NCBI RefSeq assembly: GCF_040676675.1
Contig: NZ_JBFAPK010000026.1
Coordinates: 1 to 64,000 of the forward strand
Direction of reading: 5' to 3'
Source: JBFAPK01 sp040676675
GTDB lineage: Bacteria > Actinomycetota > Actinomycetes > Mycobacteriales > Micromonosporaceae
Length of the DNA stretch: 64,000 nucleotides
Shown: positions 58,133-64,000 of the stretch, piece after piece
Layout: the number at the start of each line of letters is the position of its first letter
How positions within the stretch are numbered: position 1 is the first letter of the stretch
Program-made: the position numbers and the translations under genes
The notes under the pieces: model-generated
What the model was told of the DNA's origin: nothing
What the model saw: only the letters and a program-made list of their open reading frames with translations
Databases searched by the model: none

Positions 58133-60898
58133 ATGCACGTCACGCGCCACCGCGTCGCGAAGTCCCGGCTCGGGCTCTTCCGCCGACCGATCGGCCGCCG
58201 GATCCACGTCCTCACGGCCGCCACCGCCGCGCTCGTCGTCGCGGGCGGAGGCATCGCCTACGCCTCGACCGGGGTGTTCGGCAACAACCGGGTCGGCGAA
58301 ACCACCGACGCCGGCCTGCAACTCGCCAGCGACCAGGTCCTCAAGCCGATCGGTGAGCGCCTGCTCGTCGACAACGGCAAGCTGCTCGCCTCGACGGTCA
58401 GCCCGGACGGCCGCTTCCTCGCGGCGCTCACCAACGACCGGTCGATCGCCCTGACCATCGTCGACCTGAAGAACTACAAGGTGTTGCAGCAGGCCGGGAC
58501 CGCCTCGACCGCCGGCGTACTGCGCATCGCCAACAACAACGTCGGGCAGGAGGGGCCGGACTACTCCCCGGACGGCAAGACCCTCTGGCTGCCGCAGATC
58601 GACGGCTTCAACCGCTTCCCGGTGAACGCCGACGGCACCCTCGGCACCCCGACGTTCGTCACCATCGCCGCGCAGGGCTCGAAAAAGGCGCTGCCGGCCC
58701 AGGCCGTCTTCTCCGCCGACGGTAGGACCGTGTACGCCGCCGTCAACGGCCAGAACCGCGTCGTGGCGATGGACGCCGCGACCGGCGCGGTCCAGCAGAG
58801 CTGGAACGTGGGCATCGCGCCCCGGGGTCTGGCGCTGGTCGGCAACAAGCTCTACGCCAGCAACGAGGGTGGCCGCCCGGCCAGGCCCGGCGAGACCACG
58901 ATCAACTCGTACGGCACCCAGGTGCCGGCGAACCCGGTCACGGGTGCCACGACCACCGGCACCGTGAGCGTGATCGACGTCGCCAACCCGGCGGCCCCGG
59001 TCGGCTCCATCGACGTCGGCCTGCACCCGACGGCGATGCACGCCGCTCGCGGCGCGCTCTTCGTCACCGACACGTTCGACGACCAGGTCTCGGTGATCGA
59101 CACGTCCCGCGACCGGGTCGTCCAGACGATCGCCACCCAGCCCTGGCCGGAGGCCACGGTCGGCTACGCCCCGGACGGCGTGACCCTGACCAGGGACGGA
59201 CACCTGCTGGTCACGCTCGGCCGGGCCAACGCGGTCGCCGTTTACCGGTACACCAGGCCGCAGGAGCCGGTCAGCTACGTCGGCCTGCTCCCGACGGACT
59301 ACTACCCGGAGGAGGTGACCACCGTCGGCGACGACGTGATCGTCACCAACACCCGGGGCATCGGCGAGCGCGGTCCGACGCGCACGATCAACAAGGGGGC
59401 CGGCACCACGCCGGCCACGGGCCACAACACCCACGACTCGACCGGTTCGCTGCTGCGGTTCAAGCTGCCGGCCGACTCGGTGATCGCCAAGTCCACCGCC
59501 ACGGTCTTCGCCCAGAACGGCTGGGGCAAGAACGACGTCAAGCAGGCCGAGGGCAAGTCGGCGCACGCCGTACCGGTGCCGAAGCGCCTCGGCGACCCGT
59601 CGACCATCAAGCACGTCTTCCTGCTCGTCAAGGAGAACCGCTCCTACGACCAGGTGTTCGGTGACGACCCGCGCGGCAACGGGGACCCCACGCTGGCGCA
59701 GTTCGGCGAGAACGTCACCCCGAACCAGCACGCCCTGGCGCGGCAGTTCGGTCTCTACGACAACACGTACGACATCGGCACCAACTCGGCCGAGGGCCAC
59801 AACTGGCTGATGCAGGCCGACAACCCGGAGTACACCGAGTCCAGCGCCGGCGAGTACCAGCGCAGCTACGACACGGAGGACGACGCGCTGGGCCACCAGC
59901 GCAGCGGCTTCCTGTGGACCGGTGCCGAGGCGGCCGGCAAGACCGCCCGCAACTTCGGCGAGTTCACCCAGTTCGAGACCGTTCCCGCCGGCGCCACGTG
60001 GCAGAGCTTCTACTGCGACACCCGGAACATGGCGGCGACCGGTCAGGACACCACCATCAAGACGGACACCCAGTCGCCGATCCCGTCGCTCAACGACATC
60101 ACGGTGCACTCGTACCCGAAGTTCGACACCAACATCCCGGACCTCTACCGGTACGAGATCTGGAAGCGTGACTTCGAGGCCAACGGGCCGGCGAACCTCA
60201 ACATGTTCTGGCTCTCCAGCGACCACACCGGCGGGGCGCCGAACGCGGTCGCCCAGGTCGCCGACAACGACCTGGCCGTCGGCAAGATCGTCGACACCAT
60301 CTCGCACAGCAAGTGGTGGAAGGACTCCGCGATCTTCGTGATCGAGGACGACACCCAGGACGGCGTCGACCACGTGGACGGCGCGCGCGGTCCCGTACAG
60401 ATCATCAGCCCCTGGGCCCAGCACGGCACCGTGGACAGCACCTACTACACGCAGATCACCATGATCCGCACCATCGAGCAGATCCTCGGGATCCAGCCGA
60501 TGAACCAGAAGGACAGCGCCGCCACCCCGATGAGCCGGGCCTTCACCAACAAGCCCGACTACACGCCGTTCACCGCGCTGCCCAACCGGGTGCCGCTCAC
60601 CGACGGCCTGGCGACCCCGCCGGCCTGCGGCAACGACACCCCGGCCGGCGCGCCGGCCAAGGCGTCGACGGTACCGGCCGACAAGCGGCACATCGCCGAG
60701 GTCTGGAGCGCCTGGCAGCAGAAGCAGCAGCTGACCGGGCCGAACGCGGTCCCGGACTTCGCCCCGCCCGCGCTCATGGACCACTTCACCTGGTACCAGG
60801 CGCACAACTGGAGCACCCCGTACCCCGGTGAGGACAAGATCCTCACCCCGGACGCGGTGCCCGGTGGCTACCTGCCGTCGCCGGAGCACGACGGCTGA
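58133..60898 (+). CDS. Secreted YncE-like propeller / phosphoesterase fusion
   Basis: A 921-aa exported protein: N-terminal signal or anchor (HVLTAATAALVVAGGGIAYA), a seven-bladed propeller (about 45-470; SVIDVANPAAPVGSIDVG, SVIDTSRDRVVQTIATQP) and a C-terminal alkaline-phosphatase-like phosphoesterase (about 490-920). KHVFLLVKENRSYDQVFGD is the metal and nucleophile-region motif of the phospholipase C / acid phosphatase family (Asn in ENRSYD); AEGHNW and FVIEDDTQDGVDHVDGARG supply further ligands. Last gene of the ABC operon. Cleaving a phosphate ester outside the cell is expected; the substrate is unknown. ATG 58133 is supported by AAGGA upstream. Confidence 0.93.
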   Translation: MHVTRHRVAKSRLGLFRRPIGRRIHVLTAATAALVVAGGGIAYASTGVFGNNRVGETTDAGLQLASDQVLKPIGERLLVDNGKLLASTVSPDGRFLAALTNDRSIALTIVDLKNYKVLQQAGTASTAGVLRIANNNVGQEGPDYSPDGKTLWLPQIDGFNRFPVNADGTLGTPTFVTIAAQGSKKALPAQAVFSADGRTVYAAVNGQNRVVAMDAATGAVQQSWNVGIAPRGLALVGNKLYASNEGGRPARPGETTINSYGTQVPANPVTGATTTGTVSVIDVANPAAPVGSIDVGLHPTAMHAARGALFVTDTFDDQVSVIDTSRDRVVQTIATQPWPEATVGYAPDGVTLTRDGHLLVTLGRANAVAVYRYTRPQEPVSYVGLLPTDYYPEEVTTVGDDVIVTNTRGIGERGPTRTINKGAGTTPATGHNTHDSTGSLLRFKLPADSVIAKSTATVFAQNGWGKNDVKQAEGKSAHAVPVPKRLGDPSTIKHVFLLVKENRSYDQVFGDDPRGNGDPTLAQFGENVTPNQHALARQFGLYDNTYDIGTNSAEGHNWLMQADNPEYTESSAGEYQRSYDTEDDALGHQRSGFLWTGAEAAGKTARNFGEFTQFETVPAGATWQSFYCDTRNMAATGQDTTIKTDTQSPIPSLNDITVHSYPKFDTNIPDLYRYEIWKRDFEANGPANLNMFWLSSDHTGGAPNAVAQVADNDLAVGKIVDTISHSKWWKDSAIFVIEDDTQDGVDHVDGARGPVQIISPWAQHGTVDSTYYTQITMIRTIEQILGIQPMNQKDSAATPMSRAFTNKPDYTPFTALPNRVPLTDGLATPPACGNDTPAGAPAKASTVPADKRHIAEVWSAWQQKQQLTGPNAVPDFAPPALMDHFTWYQAHNWSTPYPGEDKILTPDAVPGGYLPSPEHDG

Positions 60899-60917
60899 CC
60901 TCCGCACCATCCACGAC

Positions 60918-60948
60918 GACGGCCCGCCGGGGATCCCGGTGGGCCGTC
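60918..60948. terminator. Strong bidirectional terminator
   Basis: Arms 60918-60931 (GACGGCCCGCCGGG) and 60935-60948 pair over 14 bases with one G/A mismatch that is a G-U wobble in RNA, around a 3-base loop, between the phosphoesterase stop and the MarR stop. It ends at the last codon of the convergent gene. Confidence 0.8.
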
Positions 60949-61429
60949 ATCGCGTTGCCGCCGGTTCCTGGGGTCCCTCCAACCTCCGGGCGATCTGTTC
61001 GATGGCAGCGAGATCGTCCGGGGTGAGGCGGTCGATGAAGTGCTGTCGGACCGACTCGACGTGGGTGGGTGCGGCGTCGTCGAGGGCGGCCAGCCCCTGC
61101 TCGGTCAGTACGAGGAGACAACCCCGGCCGTCGGTCGGGTCGGGTGCGCGCCGCAGCAGACCACGGGCTTCCATCCGGGTGGCGTGGCGGGAGAGCCGAC
61201 TGCGTGACCAGCCCATCTTGTCGGCCTGTTCGCCCAGGGTGCTGGTGTGCTCGGGCCGCTCCGACAGCGTGCTGAGCACCTCGTAGTCGGGCTTCGAAAG
61301 TCCGACCGTGGCCAGATCACGCGCGGTGCCGGCCTGGACGGCGACCATCACGCGCCGGAACGCTCGCCACGCGCGTTCCTCGTCGGGGTTCAGCCAGCGC
61401 ACGATCCCGGCGGACGGTTTTGTTGACAT
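60947..61429 (-). CDS. MarR family regulator
   Basis: A 160-aa winged-helix regulator: KPDYEVLSTLSERPEHTSTLGEQADKMGWSRSRLSRHATRME, wing RAPDPTDGRGCLLVLTEQG. It is divergent from the FMN reductase-acetyltransferase gene with 31 bases between the starts. ATG 61429 lies 6 bases after TAGATT, so probably a leaderless mRNA. It likely represses both genes through the CTAG-CAT-CTAG element between. Confidence 0.94.
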   Translation of the reverse strand: MSTKPSAGIVRWLNPDEERAWRAFRRVMVAVQAGTARDLATVGLSKPDYEVLSTLSERPEHTSTLGEQADKMGWSRSRLSRHATRMEARGLLRRAPDPTDGRGCLLVLTEQGLAALDDAAPTHVESVRQHFIDRLTPDDLAAIEQIARRLEGPQEPAATR

Positions 61430-61460
61430 GTAATCAATCTAGCATCTAGTCTTCGTTTCC
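61430..61460. promoter_or_regulatory. Compact divergent promoter with MarR-type element
   Basis: Only 31 bases separate the two starts. TAGATT (minus, 6 bases from the MarR ATG) and TAGTCT (plus, 8 bases from the reductase ATG) are the -10 elements, and CTAGCATCTAG (61438-61448) between them is an inverted repeat suited to a MarR dimer. Both transcripts would be leaderless. Confidence 0.6.
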
Positions 61461-62522
61461 ATGTCAACGAGATTGCTTCGCGTCCTCGTGCTGGTCTGCA
61501 CCACCCGTCCCGGCGCCCTCGGTCCCACGGTGGCGGAGTGGCTGATCGACACCATCACCGCTCGGGCGGCGGAACTCGGCGCCGAACTCGTGCCGGTGGC
61601 CCTCGGCGACCTGAACCTGCCGTTCCTGGACGAGGAGGAACATCCTTCGTCCGGTGTCTACCGGCACGAACACACCCGTCGGTGGAGCGAGATCGTCGAC
61701 GCGGCCGACGGGTTCCTCGCGGTCACCCCGGAGTACAACTACGGAATGCCGGCGGCGTTGAAGAACGCGCTGGACTACCTCAGCCGCGAGTGGGCGTGGA
61801 AGCCGATCGGCTTCGTCAGCTACGGCAACACGTCGGCGGGCACCCGGTCGGTCCAGCACGCCAAGCAGGTGGTGACCACCCTGCGCCTGGTTCCCCTGGG
61901 CGCCACGGTCTCGTTGCGGATCGGCGAGGCCACCGAGGACGGTCGGATGCGCCCCGACCCGGCCCGTGACGCGGCCGGTGTCGCCCTGCTGGACGAACTG
62001 GTACGGGTGGCCAACGCCCTGCGGCCGATGCGTGATCGCGTACGGGCCGGTACGCTCACCGGCCCGTTGCCGGGGTCCTACGCGAGGCGGCTGACGCCCG
62101 ACGACGCGCCCGACGTGACGGTGTTGCAGCGGTGCTGCTGGGTGGACGAGGCCGTCGTCAACGACACCATGGACCTGCCGGCCCTGCGCGAGTCGCTGGA
62201 CGAGGTACGCGAATGGTTGAACACCTGGGACACCACCGGCCTCTGGCTGGACGGCCGACTACTGGGCATGGTGCGGACCCGCCAGGTCGAGGCCGACCTG
62301 CACGTGGGTCGGCTCGCCGTCGTGCCCGACCTTCGCGGCCGAGGGCTGGGCCGGTGGCTGCTCCGTACCGCCGAGGCCGCGGCCGAACCGGACCGCCGTC
62401 GCATCCTGCTGTCGACCGGCGCGAAGAGCGTGCGCAACATCGACCTCTACCGCGCCGAGGGGTACCGGCCGATCGGTGCCTCCGACGGCGCCGTCCACCT
62501 CGCGAAGGAACTGCCCCGGTAG
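61461..62522 (+). CDS. NADPH-dependent FMN reductase fused to GNAT acetyltransferase
   Basis: A 353-aa two-domain protein. Residues about 6-185 are a flavodoxin-like NAD(P)H:FMN reductase (VLVCTTRPGALGPTVAEW, LAVTPEYNYGMPAALKNALDYLSREW, VSYGNTSAGTRSVQHAK). Residues about 205-353 are a GNAT acetyltransferase (RRLTPDDAPDVTVLQR, LAVVPDLRGRGLGRWLL, RNIDLYRAEGYRPIG). A fusion of these two activities is unusual. The divergent MarR regulator suggests a response to a toxic aromatic or quinone. ATG 61461. Confidence 0.93.
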   Translation: MSTRLLRVLVLVCTTRPGALGPTVAEWLIDTITARAAELGAELVPVALGDLNLPFLDEEEHPSSGVYRHEHTRRWSEIVDAADGFLAVTPEYNYGMPAALKNALDYLSREWAWKPIGFVSYGNTSAGTRSVQHAKQVVTTLRLVPLGATVSLRIGEATEDGRMRPDPARDAAGVALLDELVRVANALRPMRDRVRAGTLTGPLPGSYARRLTPDDAPDVTVLQRCCWVDEAVVNDTMDLPALRESLDEVREWLNTWDTTGLWLDGRLLGMVRTRQVEADLHVGRLAVVPDLRGRGLGRWLLRTAEAAAEPDRRRILLSTGAKSVRNIDLYRAEGYRPIGASDGAVHLAKELPR

Positions 62523-62568
62523 GTGCCGCGGACGCCGGGGGTGCCTTCCGGCGCCGGCGGTGGCGCGC

Positions 62569-62796
62569 CTACCGGTGCCGGTTCCGTGGATGGTTCCTGG
62601 CCGTCCGCTCGTTGCCGTGCTTGTAGTTGCCGGTCAGGCGCGCCATCAGCTCCTGCGGGTCACCGTCCGCCAGGTCGGCCAGGAACCGGCGCGCGGCGGC
62701 GCCGCGAAGGACACCGGCGGGGCGACCGTGGTGCAGCAGCTCGACGTCCCCGTTCTTACGGAGGCGATAGGTGAATCCCTCGGGTGCTCCGCTCAT
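62569..62796 (-). CDS. Small conserved actinobacterial protein
   Basis: A 75-aa protein: GFTYRLRKNGDVELLHHGR, then GVLRGAAARRFLADLADGDPQELMARLTGNYKHGNER, a pattern I recognise from small unnamed actinobacterial proteins. The first part looks like a three-stranded sheet and the rest like two helices. ATG 62796. Function unknown. It lies between a convergent reductase fusion and the isonitrile synthase gene 64 bases upstream, with which it may share a transcript. Confidence 0.75.
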   Translation of the reverse strand: MSGAPEGFTYRLRKNGDVELLHHGRPAGVLRGAAARRFLADLADGDPQELMARLTGNYKHGNERTARNHPRNRHR

Positions 62797-62860
62797 CACC
62801 GCATCGTCCACGTGGCCGGCTCCGGTACGCGAACGATTTCCGGCGCACCGGGCGTCCCGG

Positions 62861-63970
62861 TCAGCGACGGCGCAGGCCGATGGAGGCGACGAAGTCGGGC
62901 GCCAACTCCAGCTCCGCAGCGGACGGGGCGAGCCGTACGGCGGTGACCGGGACCATCGCGAACGGCTGCGCGGTGCCGAGCAGCGGCGAGTAGAGCGGCA
63001 CGAACCCCTGGTCGTGCAGGGAGAGGTGGAAGTCGGCCGAGATCGTCCCCCGGGCGTCGATCGCGCCGGTGGCGTGCCACGACGGGATCGGCGCGCCGCC
63101 CAGCAGGTTGAGCCCCAACCGGTTGCGGCCCGGCCGGACGCTGGCGAGCACGGCATTCGGGACGATCTCCTGGCGGTATCCGGCCTCCCGGTCGGCGTAC
63201 CAGGCCGCGAGGTACTCCAGGGTGTCGTCCCAGGTGGTCCGGAGCAGCGCCCGCCGGGCCTGGCGAAGCTCGGCCGGTACGCCGGCGTGCACCTCGTACA
63301 GCTCCGCGTAGAGGGACTGCGCCCAGGCGAGCATCGGCATGCCGACCGGCTCCGGCACCGGGACCGAGTGGACGAGCGAGCGGAACAGTGGCACGAAGTT
63401 GCCCCTCGGGTCGACGGCGGCCGCCCGGCTCAGCGCGGTCAGCGGATCCACGGTGACGTCCAGCCCGGCGAACGCCCGCCGGTGCTCGCGTCGGACCCGC
63501 TCGGCGAACTCGGCGTGCTCCCGGCGGCGCGCGGGCTCGATCCGCTGCGCGATCAGGTCGCCGTATTCCCGGATCTCCAGGAAGTCCGCGCCGACCGCCT
63601 CGGCGTACCGGATCCGGGTCCGGAACCCCTGCTCCAGCGGCAGCAGCGGGTGCCGGCGGAAGTGTTCCCCGTCGAGGACCAGCGTGACCCGGGCGCCCGG
63701 CGGGTAGACCTGGCCCAGGGCGCCGACCAGCTCGGCCAGCCGTACCGTCATGGCCAGGTCGGCCAGGTCGGGCAGGGGACCGGGCGCCTTGAGCCGGCTG
63801 TGGCTGAACTTGGTCGCGAAGCACATCAGGACCAGCCGGACGGGTTCGCCCCGCGCGACGACCGGCATCAGATCGCCGAGCGCCTGCTCGACCGGGTAGT
63901 CCGCGCCGGTGCCGAGCCGGAACTGGCGGCGCCGCAGGACGTGGTAGACCAGTCGGGCCTGGCGCTCCAC
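62861..63970 (-). CDS. Isonitrile (isocyanide) synthase family protein, PvcA/DIT1-like
   Basis: A 369-aa or longer protein matching the Pyoverdine/dityrosine family (PvcA/IsnA): GEPVRLVLMCFATKFSHSRL, KAPGPLPDLADLAMTVRL, VYPPGARVTLVLDGEHF, GADFLEIREYGDL, RGNFVPLFRSLVH and, near the end, LGLNLLGGAPIPSWHATG. Known members turn the amine of L-Tyr or L-Trp (with ribulose-5-phosphate) into an isonitrile; the usual amino acid cannot be read by eye. The frame is open to the window edge, so the start is uncertain (GTG 63970 has no clear ribosome site). The partners of a biosynthetic cluster would be beyond 64000. Confidence 0.75.
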   Translation of the reverse strand: MERQARLVYHVLRRRQFRLGTGADYPVEQALGDLMPVVARGEPVRLVLMCFATKFSHSRLKAPGPLPDLADLAMTVRLAELVGALGQVYPPGARVTLVLDGEHFRRHPLLPLEQGFRTRIRYAEAVGADFLEIREYGDLIAQRIEPARRREHAEFAERVRREHRRAFAGLDVTVDPLTALSRAAAVDPRGNFVPLFRSLVHSVPVPEPVGMPMLAWAQSLYAELYEVHAGVPAELRQARRALLRTTWDDTLEYLAAWYADREAGYRQEIVPNAVLASVRPGRNRLGLNLLGGAPIPSWHATGAIDARGTISADFHLSLHDQGFVPLYSPLLGTAQPFAMVPVTAVRLAPSAAELELAPDFVASIGLRRR

Positions 63971-64000
63971 CGCACCGAGCCGGCGGTCGGTACGGCTCCG

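Noticed and set aside
57125..60910. 1261-aa minus-strand frame opposite the ABC permease and phosphoesterase
   Set aside because: Antisense shadow of two well-recognised genes; Val/Arg/Gly rich and with no motif.

Overview
The window is about 73 percent G+C with a strong G/C bias at third codon positions, frequent GTG and TTG starts, 4-bp GTGA/ATGA gene overlaps and typical actinobacterial families (mycothiol-dependent DinB-like enzyme, MoxR/DUF58 cluster, DivIVA-like coiled coil, ECF42-type sigma factor). This fits a filamentous actinomycete, most likely the Micromonosporaceae; the family assignment is inference. No rRNA, tRNA, CRISPR array or insertion sequence was recognised.

Layout. 1-2.1 kb: F420-type oxidoreductase and SDR pair, preceded by a large inverted repeat and phased direct repeats. 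2.3-11.5 kb (minus): a large FN3 membrane protein, MoxR ATPase, DUF58 protein and a transglutaminase-like membrane protein whose catalytic Cys and His are replaced, plus a TPR/FN3 protein; a phased cluster of DnaA-box sequences lies between the two FN3 genes. 11.5-16 kb: YCII protein, SDR, HxlR regulator with a palindromic operator divergent from a thiolase, and a Gfo/Idh oxidoreductase. 16.2-25.4 kb: secreted carbohydrate enzymes (GH10 xylanase with CBM2, PL8 lyase, CE15-like esterase with a CBM9-like domain) with LacI-type operators, interrupted by a YCII/ECF42 sigma pair. 25.5-30.3 kb: three-repeat secreted protein and a VOC / UvrA-like / VOC / AraC group that looks like a drug-response locus. 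30.5-34.1 kb: heterodimeric ABC exporter with complementary degenerate motifs. 34.1-44.1 kb: a small basic protein, MTA phosphorylase, then an envelope-oriented cluster: GT2, DUF2064 transferase, methyltransferase, a haem-b membrane / molybdopterin oxidoreductase fusion with an internal twin-arginine motif, a small membrane protein, a large membrane protein, an epimerase and a PhoB-type two-component system. The two divergent promoter regions of this cluster share a phased CGTAAG repeat.

44-53.6 kb: DivIVA-like protein; VOC gene under a MerR-type promoter with its merR; nickel/cobalt permease with a Nur-box-like operator; ROK regulator; DinB-like enzyme; a short divergent Rho with a long leader; TetR divergent from a GNAT. 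53.7-64 kb: stand-alone condensation-domain protein, DUF3592-like protein, an ABC exporter plus secreted phosphoesterase operon whose ribosome site lies in a hairpin, MarR divergent from an FMN reductase-acetyltransferase fusion, a small conserved protein, and at the edge an isonitrile-synthase-family enzyme.

The strongest candidates for something little described are the 35.5-44.1 kb redox/glycosylation cluster with its putative shared operator, the phased DnaA-box array at 9757-9875, the short Rho with a degenerate RNA-binding motif, and the isonitrile synthase gene whose partners would lie beyond the window.
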